DNA of 64,000 bases from Canna indica (lineage: Eukaryota > Streptophyta > Magnoliopsida > Zingiberales > Cannaceae). The notes beneath the pieces are model-generated. The model had not been told where the DNA came from and ran no database searches. It worked only from the letters and a program-made list of their open reading frames with translations. The stretch's first letter is position 1. Each line of letters begins with the position of its first letter. Positions 1-11,918 of the stretch are shown one piece after another. Position numbers and translations under genes: made by a program. Where the stretch lies: contig CP136893.1 in NCBI GenBank assembly GCA_034359265.1, forward strand, positions 28,280,001 to 28,344,000, read 5' to 3'.

Positions 1-65
1 AAACAGTGTATTGTAATTACAATTAGACAAAACCGTGTGTATTTTGGCTCAACTTTTGTGTAATG

Positions 66-141
66 CAATTAACTTTAACCACGTAGACAAATGAGTGTGT
101 GCTCCAATTAACTTTAACGGTGTGGACAAAAGAGTGTGCTC
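66..141 (+). repeat. Short tandem repeat, about 38 bp unit
   Basis: Two adjacent copies begin CAATTAACTTTAAC and run through a GACAAA(A/T)GAGTGTG core. A third, more diverged copy lies at about 5748-5780, on the other side of the nested transposons. The array was therefore present before the CACTA-type elements inserted into it. Confidence 0.6.
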
Positions 142-758
142 CCATTAACACTATAATACAATTGACCTATAAATATATAAAATTAGAGATAAATTATATT
201 TTTATTTTTAAATATTCATATTTAGATACTAATATACACAAAATTTATTCCTAACACTACTAAAAACTTCGTCATCTGCGACGCCTATCGCAGTCGCAAC
301 GCCGTCGCAGAAGGGAAATTGCGACGACATCAGCAATCGCAAAAAATTCGTTGCGGATAGGCTCGTCGCAGATTCTACGTGACCGCCACGTCACCGTCGC
401 CAAAGATGCATAAATTGCGACCGCATACTTGTGTCGCAAAGCCGTCGCATAGTGTTTGCGACAGATATGGTGACCGCACGTGACCGCTGCAAATGCCGTC
501 ACATAGTTTTTTGCGATCGTTTCACGCGACCATGTAGATATGATATGCGACGGCTTTTGTACGTGGTCGCAAAATCGTCGCATATATATATATATATATA
601 TATTGAAAATAAAAAATATATAAATTCATGTTTCAATATTTAATTAAAATACAGACAGAAGACAACAAATTATAATATATAGATATCAAAATATTATTTA
701 CATCGTATCAAAACAATAATGTTTACATCATATCAAAATAAAATATCAAAAAAGTACA

Positions 759-3700
759 TCAATGATCAGGTGGCGGGGGAGGCGGCGTAGAGAGGGGCTG
801 TGTAGGGAGCACATCAATTGGCGTTGATGATGATGATGGATCCGATGCTGATGTCGTCACGTCGAATGATGGGGGAGGCGAAGGAGCCGGAGCACCAGGT
901 ATGATAGAAGATATATGTGTCATGTACTGGGTCATCTGCATCATATGCCGAGCCATCTGCATATGTTGATAGACCATGTGCGTCACAATATCTCTCATGC
1001 GGCCATGTCGGCGCTGAGGCGTGCCTGAGCAGTCTCGACGGTCGCTAATCGATCTTGATCCGCACGTGATGTTGATGGACCGGCGACGGATGAGGTGAAA
1101 GCATATGGCCTTGCACCATGTGGCTGCAACAACACCCATGTGTGGGCCGTTGTGCCAATGTCATAGTGTATACCAACTCACTATACATGACATTTAAATA
1201 AAAATAAATAATTAAATTAAATTAATTATACATAATAGAACTATATAATTTTTTTAAAATATTATCTTACCAGTACCGTCTCCGGCCTCTTGCTGATGAA
1301 CTCACCCTGGCGAGGACCATGCTGGTATCTATGTGTCTCCTCGAAGACCCTTAGAGGATCAACAGGGATGAGCGTCCCCTACAATAAAATAAATATAATT
1401 AGTTTTTCTATAATAATAAATGAATAATAAAAAGAGTTATTAAATTACTTATCAATCGACGCTCATGGCTGATAAATGGGATGGACCCACCGGTATGTCA
1501 GGCGACGGATCCCTCGACTAGTGTCATCCGATTTGGGTGCGCCGTCCGGGAGGCACCTTGCCATCCCTCCGATGCCCAGATGTCGCATAGCCGATCTCAT
1601 ACGCCGACCTTCATCCAGATTGGTCCATGTCCCTTGAGCGCATCCATAGGTGTACCTCTGTTACCGCCTATACTCATGCGCGCCTCATCCCGCGCCCGAT
1701 GGAGGATATCCTTGAAAAGCTTCTTATTGTAAGCTTCCCAAGAATCCTTCACATGAGCCTCAATGGCGGGATCCCAAGTATATTGGGCCTACAAAAAGAA
1801 AATATTAGCTTGAAAAATTATATCCAGTATAGCTTTAGAATGCTAAACATAAAGCATGATAACTATTTACTTTAATATCTTAATAAAAGTTGTTTCATAA
1901 ATCCTATTAAGGCAGTAATAATAGAACATTATCTCAAGCTATAAAAAATGCAGCACCAATTAAGATTGAGTTGATGGTACTTTAATTAAGCTATTTAGTA
2001 AGTAGCTAGAAATGTCTACAACCACATGCTAGATATGGCTTGGACCTTGAGTCCTTGAGCAAGCTTTAAAAGTTATATCTATAGAATACACAAGTAGTCT
2101 CGGTCATGACATTTCACATTGAAATCAAATCTTTTTTTAGAAAAGATTGCCACTTATAATTAACACACTTAGGGTTAATTTCAGTGTATCTATTTTATTC
2201 ATAAGGTCCTCGACTTGGGACAGCACAACAACAATTTCAACTTGAACCAAAAATTAATAGATGAAAAAAAAAGATGAAATATTCAAAAAATAGCAAACTA
2301 TGCCAATCATACTCATTAACACACTATTTGATAGATGAAATAAAAACTACATACAAATGCGCAGATAGTTGAGACAACTCTCCTTTGAACATTTATCTAA
2401 TGAAGAATAGCATATCAATAATTGCCCAACAATCTCATCTAATCTAGTTGCAGTTTTGTGAAAAACAACTGAACCACCCTATAAAAATGTGTATTGACCA
2501 GACAACCACATCTTAAACACTAATCTTATAATTAATCTTATAATTATATATAGACTATATAATTAGTCTATATATAGCCTTTTTTGATGCAAAAGGTAGC
2601 AGCCAGTCTTTCATATTGAAAACAAGGCACTGCAAATATTATAAATGAAAGTACGGTGGAAAACTTAGTTTCTTCATTGATCTTCTAACCTTGGTTGGTA
2701 TTTTAAAGACATGATCAATTATTTGTTCTTAGAAGATTAGACATGAGTACAGCTTTCAAAAAGGAATTAGAATTCACAAAAGCAATCAAATTAATTAACA
2801 CAGATGTATAACCCTTGAGATATCCCTAATTAAAGAGAATTGCTTATACTAAGTTGACATAAACTAGAAAGATGACTGATTCCAATTCAATAGAATACAT
2901 CTCTTACTGCAAGAAAACCGACTTTCACCGATAAATAATTACCAACAAACTAATTTTGTTGGTATTACTAATAAAATTACCAATAAAATTACCAACTCAT
3001 TTGTTGATAATTACCAACAAATATATCTTTATCCGTTGGTAATACCAACGGACAATTGTAATATCCGTTGATAATACCTAGCAGAGTATCACCAACGAAT
3101 TTTACTAATGAAAAATTTGTTTGTATTAGTATTACCAACGAATTCTTGACTATTATCAACGGATTTTTTTACTATTACCAATGGATTTAATCCGTTGGTA
3201 ATATCCTATTTTTTTGTAGTGTCTTAAAGTCTGTAGATGCCAAAACTCGAATAGGAATGGTTGTTGAGGTATATATGCCCCTTGAAATATAATTAATATT
3301 CCAAAGTCTGAATATACTCCACAAGAAATGTATTCTACTAGCTATATAATATATTTCTATACAAGACAAGGAAATTAGATATTGGTTTTTAGAAACATCC
3401 AAAACATAATGATTAACTTTAATTTCTGATCCTAGGTTTTTTCTCATCTTCTAGTAACAGTAGAAAAGATCCTAAATGAAAGTATCATTCCAAAACTATG
3501 CTAATATAGTATAGTATCATTCCAAAAGCCGGTACAATATCAATGAACACCAATAAATACTTTAGTAATAAACTTCATCAATAAACTTCAATTGGACCAT
3601 CATTTCAAAAAACTTCAATTAGACTATAATAATATTTAAGTACACCTATTAATTAGTTACAGTATCTAAAATTAATAAACTACGTACCTCGAACTCGCGC

Positions 3701-4017
3701 GGACCATAATGAATCTCGATTATGTTGCGGCACGTGGGTCCATGAATGCCACGGCTCCCGAAAAAATCTCTTGATAATAGAGGTGATGTTGCGAGCAACA
3801 TCGTCCTGCTCGAATCTACAACACAAGTATAACAACATAAGTAGTAATTAATTAATTAACAATAATAAAAAATAAAGTTTAATACTTACTTTAGATCGTG
3901 CAGCGATATCCGCTGACGTTGGTCGGTCGATGAAGGTGCATGAGCCCCCCGATTAGGCCCACGAGGCCTACGACGACCTCGAGCCTTCGGGGCCGGTGGT
4001 GGTGGTGGTCCCGACAT
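759..4017 (-). pseudogene. CACTA-associated Transposase_24-like gene, decayed
   Basis: Minus-strand exons can be followed by similarity to the plant Transposase_24 (Ptta/En/Spm) family. The start ATG at 4017 opens a proline/arginine-rich N-terminus (MSGPPPPPAPKARGRRR). About 3822-3690 encodes the block with IIKRFFREPWHSW. About 1795-1440 encodes YTWDPAIEAHVKDSWEAY. About 1385-1268 encodes VDPLRVFEETHRYQHGPR. The last exon, about 1190-759, ends in a proline/serine-rich tail (PAPSPPPSFD). The 1440-1560 part contains stops and the last exon needs a frame change near 1000, so this is a broken copy. A 1.9 kb intron (about 1796-3689) holds a mini-CACTA. In these elements this protein is an accessory to the DDE transposase. 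Exon edges are approximate. Confidence 0.8.
2905..3221. mobile_element. Mini-CACTA (MITE-like), 317 bp, TSD TCT
   Basis: It begins TACTGCAAGAAAACC (first base C to T) and ends TTTTTTTGTAGTG. The 3 bp TSD TCT is present at 2902-2904 and 3222-3224. Subterminal motif CCGTTGGTAAT and its complement recur about ten times. It lies in the large intron of the transposase gene. The same motif family opens the larger element at 62795. Confidence 0.85.
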
Positions 4018-5163
4018 CTTCACTTGTCTTGTAAGATTATGGCACAACTAATCATGGAAATAAAATTATATATTAAACTTATCTATACAAAATTAAAGTA
4101 GATGTTATTGAGCAAATATGAATTGAAGCTAATGTTATGTCCAATGGCTTGTACTAGAGAATTGCCAACAACAGAAGTAATAGAAAAGTCTGGAACATGT
4201 TATTGAGCAAATATGAATTGGAGTAGGCAGCCACCTAAGTAGAGATGAATTTAGGTCGTCATTAGTTTTGCCTAGCAACTAATAGAAGGAAAATATCTCT
4301 ACACTCCAACAAAGTGATTGTGTTAAAACAGGGGATAGAACACCTATTTGTGATAGATATGATTTGTTATTCTTCTGATAACGAATTAATACAATTTTGC
4401 TGTTGCTATTTCTAGTGATGCTTGAGCCACATTAACACTTGCCATATCCCTAATAGACAAAAGCATTGTGCACTTGATCATCTCTTTGAGCTCACAATCA
4501 CACCTATTACTCAGCAATAAGTCATTTAAAACCGGCTTAAATTGTTATTGGCTGAGGCCTCATGGATCGTGCACTTGATAATTCTTTTTACCTTCACCTC
4601 CAAACTTATTACTTGAATATGAAAACAAAATAAAATTTTACTGTGCCGCTACTAAGCCTACATTTTGATTATTATGACAGCCACAGTCTCCTAATAAGAC
4701 TAAGATAAGACCATGCAAACAAATTGGTCAGGGAAAAGGTCCATTAATGTAAAAGCTTAGCAAAATGAAATAACCACATATTGTATATAGAATAAGGAAA
4801 CTGTTATATAATATTAAAAATAGAATAAATTGATATTCGGAGAGGGAGAGAGGGAGAAACAGAGAGGTTGCAATCACTGTATTGTAAAATTTAAGATGTA
4901 ATCGATCAAGTGAATACTGGAATTAATCAATTGGAGGGTGCAATTAATCAATTGGAGACTGCAATGTGGGAAGAGTATCAATTGGAGACCGAACTGCATT
5001 GATGGCCGAGCGGGCGGCTTACAGCAGGAGAGGGAGACATGCAGCTCCGCACAAGGGCGTGGCTAACAGGATAACACTGTTATAGAGAGGGAGTTCGAGA
5101 GGAGCCTTACTCCGATTTCTTTAGGATAGGGAGAGCCGACGGCACTTCCACCTACCGCCGGCC

Positions 5164-5194
5164 GAAACCCTAGCAGGCGACTGCTAGGGTTTCA

Positions 5195-5234
<40 letters not shown>

Positions 5235-5236
5235 GG
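5164..5236 (-). promoter_or_regulatory. Perfect hairpin with two inverted telo-boxes, then (GA)n
   Basis: GAAACCCTAGCAG (5164-5176) and its exact reverse complement (5181-5193) flank a 4 nt loop. Each arm contains the telo-box AAACCCTA, a plant cis-element common near transcription starts. A (GA)n tract follows to about 5236. The position lies upstream of the minus-strand transposase gene, where its promoter or leader is expected. The related element at 59019 has a similar arrangement near 61649. The regulatory role is inferred. Confidence 0.5.
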
Positions 5237-5746
5237 CGGAATACCGGCGGCGAGAGGTAGAGAAATCAAAGAGAGAGAGCGAGCGGGCGGGAAAAAAAAG
5301 GGATCGTGCGGCACATAGCGGTCGCAATAGGCGATCGCAACCCTATAGTTGTGCTGTCGTCGTGTTGTTAATATTGCGACGGTAAAGCCTGCGGTCGCAA
5401 TGCCGTCTCCTACATGACCTCGTTGTGACCCCTTGATGCGTGCTGTCGCAGACCTGTAGAATTTGCGACGGCAATCCTTGCCGTCGCAAATATCATGATT
5501 TCTAGTAGTGTAATTTGTCTCTAAAGATCTATGGAAACAACAACAATAGAGTCACTTAATTGATTTGAGTCTAAGCTATATAAACACCATTAACAGAGTC
5601 ACTTAATTGATCTAACTCTAAAGATATTTTTAGAGGCTAATTAGGAATAAATTTTATATTTATTAGTCTCTAAATGTGAAGATTTAGAAATAAAATTTTA
5701 ATTTATCTCTAATTATGTGTCTTTATAGGTCGGTTATGTTGTAGTG

Positions 5747-6720
5747 TATAACTTTAACAGTATGGATAAAAGCATACCGCATGAGCAGCGAAGAAGAATT
5801 AGAGTCTCTGCGAAGAAGATGAGTTGTTGTTGTCGAATCCTCGCTGCGAAGAAGATGATTCACCGTTGCCGACAGAGAAGATGTAAAGGAAGATAAAGCA
5901 AAATAAAGAATTTGGATATCAAGGTATTTATTTTTTCAAAAAAGCAAAAATTTCAAATTCATTTAAAAAATTTTCCTTATCGAAAACATATGGAGTTTCA
6001 GATGCGTTTTGGAGAAGTTTCACTCGTTTCCGTGTTCAAACCGTTTTCAACACGTAAACGTCATTCTCTCCAGTGTTTCAGTGCATCAGAGGTAACACCT
6101 ATCACTCTACATCTCATCCTCATCGGTTTCTTCATAACTGGTAGATATTATAAGTTTCATTTTGATTCTATTTTTCCACATATGTTTCTTTTATTCTTTG
6201 AGTTAGCGCGATAATTGTCAATTATGAATGCATGATCATTTTTCTTTATTCACGTTATTCTTGTTTTTGTTTTTATTATAAGGATCAAGAATAGACCATT
6301 GCTCTTGCATCACATGCATTCTTCTACTTGAACCTCCTACGATCATACGATATTTTTATTTTATTTATTGTACTTCTTCGAGCGGTAAGCGTGATATTTT
6401 CAATTCATTCATTATTAGTTAGTTCAACATTATTTATTGTCTTAATTTAATTTTTAGCACTATTAATTTACTCAATATTAAGGTAAGCTCGACATTTTTA
6501 ATTCATTATTATTACTTAGTTCAACATTGTATTGTTTTAGTTTAATTTCCAATATTATATTTCTCAATATATATTAAGGTTTTACTTTCTTACCCGTAAA
6601 TTGATTGAAAAATATATATTTCTTGTTTAATTTAATTATTATCATTAAGTTTTAGGATACATGTTATAGCTTATGTGCTAATTTACCACGTTATTTTATT
6701 TTAAAAAATAAAAAATACTT
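5747..6720. other. Intergenic stretch without a recognisable gene
   Basis: After the third copy of the short repeat, the sequence contains a GAAGAAGAT-rich patch (5785-5890) and AT-rich DNA. A 100-codon frame at 5912-6214 has no family resemblance that I recognise. This may be the degraded 5' part of the hAT element whose coding remains begin at 6721. Confidence 0.4.
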
Positions 6721-9160
6721 ATGGAAAGATACTTCAAAAGAAAGTCGCTAAATGATGAATCTAGTTTCGTAAATAAAACACAATCATAATACACAAAAAA
6801 CATATTTAAAAGTTGACTTAGAAAATCTTTTTGGCGATCCAGCTAAAAGAATGAAAATATCTAAACATCATCCTGATCAAAGGGATGAAATTTGAAGAAC
6901 TTATCTTCAAAATGGTATGTGTCAGCCAAGAGAGCATGACGTTCCAAAAAGAAAATTTGAGAATTCATTTAGGTGTTTTAATCCAAAATGATTTAATGAG
7001 TTCAGTAATTAGTTAGAGTATAATATATCTAAGGATGCAACCTTTTGCATGTTTATGTTGTTATCTTTTGAGACTTAAAACTGAAGAGCATGGTAGTAGT
7101 AATGCATTTATGGTAGAAGATTTTACGAATTAGAACAAGAAAGATAGATTAGCAGTTCGTGTTGAAATTGATCCTAATAGTGCTCATAATCAAGTATGGA
7201 AAAATTATGAGACATTAATGAAACAAAAACAACGTATTAAAGTTGCCATTTGTAAGCAATTTGATCAAATGAATAAGGAATATCAAATTCACTTTAAAGA
7301 AGTGGTTGGTTGTATTCGATTTTTCCTTTGTTAGGGATTGACATTTCAAGAACATGATGAATCAAAAGATTCAAATAATCAAAAAAAATTTCTTGAACTT
7401 ATTCAATTTCTTGCAAATGATAATAAAGAATTTGATCAAATCTTTAAAAAAATGCTCGTGTGAACCTAAAACTGATAGCACCTTATATACAAAAAGATAT
7501 TGTAAGTTGTGCTGGTAGTGAGACAAGTAAAACAATAATCGATGATCTTGGTGGTGATTTTTTTGCTATTTTAATTGATGAATCGTGTGACATTTCAATT
7601 AAAGAGCAAATATTAGTTGTTTTGCGTTATGTTGTTATGTTGACAAGAAAGGACATGTAGTTGAACGTTTTCTTGGTCTTGTTCACATATCTAGTACCAC
7701 TACAATACCAATGAAAAATACATTAGCATATTTATTTGCAAAATATCAATTAAGTATGTCAAGAATACGCGGACAAAACTATGATGTGCTATTAATATAC
7801 AAGGCAAATTTCATGGTCTTAAAAGTCTAATATTGAAAGAAAATGAGTGTGCCTTTTATATTCATTATTTTTCTCATCAATTACAATTGGCACTTGTAGC
7901 GATTACAAAAAAAATAAGTTGAAGTTTCTTATCTTTTTACTTTGGTTGCAAATTTAATAAATATGGTTGAAGTTTTTAAAAATCGACAAGAAATTCTTCG
8001 GAATAAATAACCAAAAAAAAAACTCATAGAAGCATTAGAAAATGATGAAATATCTACTGAACGTGGATTAAATCAAGAAACAACACTTAAAAGAGCAAGA
8101 GATACTCGTTAGGGATAATACTAATTAGTATTGTTAAGTTTGATCAATATGTTCTCCTCTACTATGGATATTCTTAAGATTATTGAAACTGCCGATATCA
8201 ATTTAGATCAAGGAGGTCAAGCACGTTCTTTATTAAGTGCAATGCAATCGTTTGATTTTATTTTTACTTTGCACTTAATGAAAAATATTTTAGGAATTAC
8301 TAATGAATTATCTCCAGCATTGCAAGAAAAGATTAAGATATTGAGAATGCAATGTCATCAGTTAAAATGTCCAAACAACGATTACGATCGATGAGAGATG
8401 AAGTATGAAACACTTTATTAGATGAAGCTTCTTTCTTTTGTGGCAAACATGAGATAGTCATTCCAGATATGAGTGATGTATTTGTACTTCATGGACGATC
8501 AAGACAAAATATGAAAAAAAATTCAAACTTGCATCATTATCAGGTTGAGTTATTTTACCAAGTGATTGATCAGAAGGTTTAGGAAGTCAACAATAGGTTT
8601 ACGGAGATAAATACTGAGTTACTTCTTTCGGTGGCAATTGAGTACTAAAGATGCTTTTATTTCATTTGATAAACAAAAGTTGATCTGGCTTGCTAAATTT
8701 TATTCATCTGAATTTTCCTTTGTAGATCTTATGAGTTAAGATAATCAATTAGAGACTTATATTTTGGATGTCTGCTCAAATTCATAAATTTCTACATTTA
8801 AACACGATAAGTGAATTTTCTAAAAAGTTAGTTTATACAAAAAGGTATATTATTTACCCATGGGTCTATTTACTTTTGAAGTTGGCTCTGATTCCTGCAG
8901 GTAGCAACAATAAGCGTTGAAAGATTTTTTTTAAAACTATGAATTTTATTAAAAATAAACTATATTGAGAAGGAAGTATTGTTAAATGATTATTAAAAAT
9001 AAATTATATCAATAAGTTGGCTATGACGAATTGTTAAATGATTGTTTAGTTATATATATCGAGAAGGAAGTATTTGATAACACTAACAACGAAAAAATTA
9101 TGCAACATTTTCAAAACATGAAGACTCGTCAAGATCGACTATTAAAATTATCTTGAACTT
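6721..9160 (+). pseudogene. hAT-superfamily transposase pseudogene (ZMYM1-like, DUF4371)
   Basis: A decayed transposase can be followed in one direction with many stops and frame changes. The N-terminal TTF-type region includes MCQPREHDVPK and a basic tract (about 6840-7000). The DUF4371 core is seen in the 66-codon open piece at 7460-7660 (IIDDLGGDFFAILIDESCDI), containing the acidic DES signature. The middle part at 8131-8394 reads MQSFDFIFTLHLMKNILGI. The hAT dimerisation region is at about 8860-9160, with remains of the 'ATVER(A)F' block near 8905. Such proteins catalyse cut-and-paste transposition; this copy cannot be functional. It fits the domesticated-looking 'zinc finger MYM-type 1-like' group common in plants. 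No convincing 5' terminal repeat was found. Confidence 0.85.
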
Positions 9161-10001
9161 GAAATTTTATTTTATTAATTCATTAGTAAAATTTTTGGGT
9201 CCGCCACATATGCTAATGTTAATGTGTCCACTTCAAAAATGAACTAGTGTCGTTACAAGTGAATTAATTCAGAGTGATATTATTTGTTTAATTCGATGTT
9301 GGTGTGTCATATTAAGTGTCAAATAGTAGGAGAGGTGTTGAATATAAAAAAATATGGACTTACAATTTTAAAATTTTATACAATTTATATAAAATTAATC
9401 ATAAGTGTAACGGTGGATGTCCTAATTTATCGATATAATAAAAAAACAAATTTGTTTCCTTCTAACTTTTATTTTGTACGAAAATATGCGCATTATCCAT
9501 TTATAAGTATGTCTTATTTAGTATTTTCTATGTATAATTTTCTTATCTTATCACCTTAGTTATGTATATTTAACATTATTAGCGCATTAATTCACTATTA
9601 GATGTATATTTATTTTAAAAATATATAACTTTAACATTAAAAATACATGCAAAATACGAGAAGGTTAAATTGATATTTTGTTCATCAATTATTGTCAGTG
9701 ATGGATTCAAAAAATTTTACTACTAGACAAGGTCAAGGTAATTTTGATACCCGACCTAAACAAGTCTTCACATGTAACATTCAAATTTAGTCTCATAGTG
9801 GAAAAATATTGGATATTGTGTTGGTTAATAAGACTTGATGGTTGTGATATTATCAACTTTAGTTGATGGATCAATTATCTCATCAAGCGGGTTATAATAT
9901 CATAATTATAAGTTTTCTTTAAAAAAGCTAAATAATGCTATAAATTAAACTAAACAATCAATATATTTCAACCAATTTAATTAACTAATACACATCTATT
10001 G
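9161..10001. other. hAT flank with two terminus-like motifs, no gene
   Basis: AATTTTTGGGTCCGCCAC at about 9190-9207 looks like the right terminus of plant hAT elements whose left ends read CAGTGGCGGA-CCAAAATTTT. At 9696 a left-terminus-like CAGTGATGGATTCAAAAAATT starts a second degraded element that the CACTA at 10002 interrupts. A 91-codon frame at 9284-9559 is AT-rich and unrecognised; I do not regard it as a gene. Confidence 0.4.
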
Positions 10002-10515
10002 CACTACAAGAAATATGACATTTTTCGGGGGCCAAGACCCCCACTAAAACCCTTCTTGGCCCCAGTAATTCTGTTTAGTGAGGGCCACCTAGCCCCCAAA
10101 TGTCCCCAGAAAAAATTCTGTCGATAAATGAATATCCGAAGATCAACTAGCAACCCTAAAAAAAAATAGTTATACCAAGGGCCGAGACCCAGAAAATAAT
10201 AGTTTTCTCGGGGGTCGAGACCCCCCAAAAATAGAAATTTTCACGAGGGGCGAGGCCCCCAAGAAATAGTAGTTTTCCCGAAGGCCAAGACCCCAAGAAA
10301 TAGGAGTATATTCTCGGGGGTCGAGACCCTAGGAAACATAATAATTTTTCGGGGGCCTAGACCCCCCCCCCCCCCCCCCCCCAAAAAAAAATGGATCAAT
10401 TTCCCAAGGGCCAAGACGCCAGGAAATGGATCTATTTTTGGGAGCCGAAACCCCCAAGAAATGGATCTATTTCCTAGGGGCCGAGACCCCCAGGAAATTG
10501 ATCTATTTTCTTGTA
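10002..10515. repeat. Left subterminal repeat array of the 9 kb CACTA
   Basis: At least ten imperfect units read roughly 'TTTTC-GGGGGCCGAGACCCCC-AAGAAAT-AT', each able to pair with itself (GGGG...CCCC). A run of 21 consecutive C residues sits at 10362-10382 inside one unit. The open frames here are repeat artefacts. Confidence 0.8.
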
Positions 10516-10533
10516 AATCCAAAACCAATACAA

Positions 10534-11715
10534 CTAGGGGCTTCCTCCCTGAGTCTGACCCCTCTGAGCTACGAAACCCATCGACATCAGTGCTTTTCTT
10601 CTGGCCTGATCAGGCTGCTGACTGCCCTTGCTAGGACAATCATTTTTGTAATGCCTAGTCTGCCCACAGCTGAAACATACCTCTGAACGTCCCCAGCAAG
10701 CTCCCCAGTGCTTCCTGTGATATCGGTTAAACTGCTGCGGCCTAGGCCTCCGCTGCGAACCTCCAGATGATGCCCCTGGTCCTAAACCCATGTGGCTTCT
10801 GAAACTGTTATGACCTCCACCCTGCGATGGATCTGCTGTCCTGAAAGTCCCCTCTGAGTGAGCAAGTCGACCCCCCGAAGGCTGGGACCGAAACTTTTTT
10901 TGTGGACCATCATGCATGTCTGTCGGTACCAGTGCCTCTTTCCGGAGCACCTCATCTACAACCCGAGCAAAGGAAGTGTCCTCTGTGTAATGGATGAGTC
11001 TGACGATCTGCGGCCTCAACCCCTCAACAAACATCTTGACCCTGGTGGTCTCTGTGGCTATCAAGGTGGGATGGTACTTCGAGAGTCGAGTGAACTTCAT
11101 CTCATAATATGTCACCGACATACTACCCGTCTGATGTAGCAGCTCGAACTCTTCGCCCGCCTGTCCCGCACGCTCATCGGCAGGTACTTCTCCACCAAAG
11201 AAGCTCTAAACTCCTCCTAGGTAGGGGGTGGTGCATTTGCTGCTCTGCGGTCCCTCCAGCTGTGAAGCCAATCCTTGGTTGAACCTCTCAACTGTAACCC
11301 GATCAGTCGAGCGGTTGTCTCAGAAGAACAACCAAGCTCCCTGCACAACTCATTACAATCTACCAGGAAACTGGTGACCTCCACCCGCTGGTCTGTCCCT
11401 GTAAATTCCGGTGGCCTGAATGTATCAAAATCTGCATATGAAAGTGCTCTGGGGGGCTCTGACCACCGGTGCTACTGGTTGGACCACCTCTGGTGCTGCG
11501 GATGCTGCCGGTATTGGTTTTGGCTGCTGCCTCAGCTCCTGCTCCCTGCGGAGCGCCTCAGTTAGCTCAGCCACTTGGGCCTGCAACTAAACAACCATGG
11601 GATCCTGTCCCACATCCTCTTGGGCCTGCGGTGGTCTCCCGTGACCCCAGCTCCTGCGCTCAATAGAGTTGCTATCACTACCGCTCCTTGCGGCATCAAA
11701 GGCCTCCATCAATTT
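10534..11715 (-). pseudogene. Ty3/gypsy gag, truncated and frame-broken
   Basis: Minus strand. The upstream part (about 11700-11125) encodes the Retrotrans_gag region with a coiled-coil-like start (VAELTEALRREQELR) and the block LIGLQLRGSTKDWLHSWRD; it contains stop codons. The 195-codon open part (11121-10534) continues with MSVTYYEMKFTRLSKYHP, then FVEGLRPQIVR, and ends in a zinc knuckle CFSCGQTRHYKNDC (C-x2-C-x4-H-x4-C). Gag forms the virus-like particle of the retrotransposon. The layout resembles Tekay/Del-type chromoviruses. Protease and polymerase are missing: the sequence stops at 10534 against the CACTA subterminal array. Confidence 0.85.
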
Positions 11716-11900
11716 GGAATCACCAGAAAGAAAATATCAAAATTAGACAATTTAAGTCACCCTAAGTCGTTAAGTAACTAAACCATAAGTCGTGCTGAGG
11801 TGCAGACTTAGCCCGTTAATCTCATAACATATCGCTACCGTATACTGACACGCTAGCAATGCCCTATACGGTGACAACTCTAGGTCGTAGTCAGACCGAA

Positions 11901-11918
11901 CCACATGCTCTGATACCA
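11901..11918 (-). promoter_or_regulatory. Primer-binding site of the gypsy element
   Basis: Read on the minus strand this is TGGTATCAGAGCATGTGG. Its first 12 nt match the initiator-methionine tRNA 3' end used by most plant LTR retrotransposons. It lies 3 nt inside the LTR end and defines this LTR as the 5' one of a minus-strand element. Confidence 0.85.

Larger units (their letters stand above)
255..5510 (-). mobile_element. CACTA (En/Spm-type) transposon, 5.26 kb
   Basis: Ends are CACTACTAAAAAC at 255 and TTCTAGTAGTG at 5510, with a perfect 3 bp TSD TAA (252-254 and 5511-5513). Both ends (about 270-595 and 5305-5495) are packed with subterminal copies of TGCGACGG or its complement in both orientations. 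These are the usual transposase-binding arrays of this superfamily. The interior carries a minus-strand Transposase_24-type gene. I see no DDE (Transposase_21) open frame, so the element is probably non-autonomous now. The same family occurs at 57674 and 59019-62162. Confidence 0.9.
149..5746. mobile_element. Small non-autonomous CACTA element, split by a nested CACTA
   Basis: The left half (149-254) starts CACTATAATACAATTG and the right half (5511-5746) ends ATGTTGTAGTG. Together they form one short element related to the intact copy at 59313-59651, sharing motifs such as 'gagacaaatta' and 'gtgtctctatagg'. Flanking triplets are TAA on the left and TAT on the right, a CACTA-style 3 bp TSD with one mismatch. 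It carries no coding capacity. The 5.3 kb element at 255-5510 inserted into it later. Confidence 0.75.

Noticed and set aside
10241..10528. Frames with repeated ISWGS/FPGV-like words
   Set aside because: Translations of CACTA subterminal repeats including the poly-C run.
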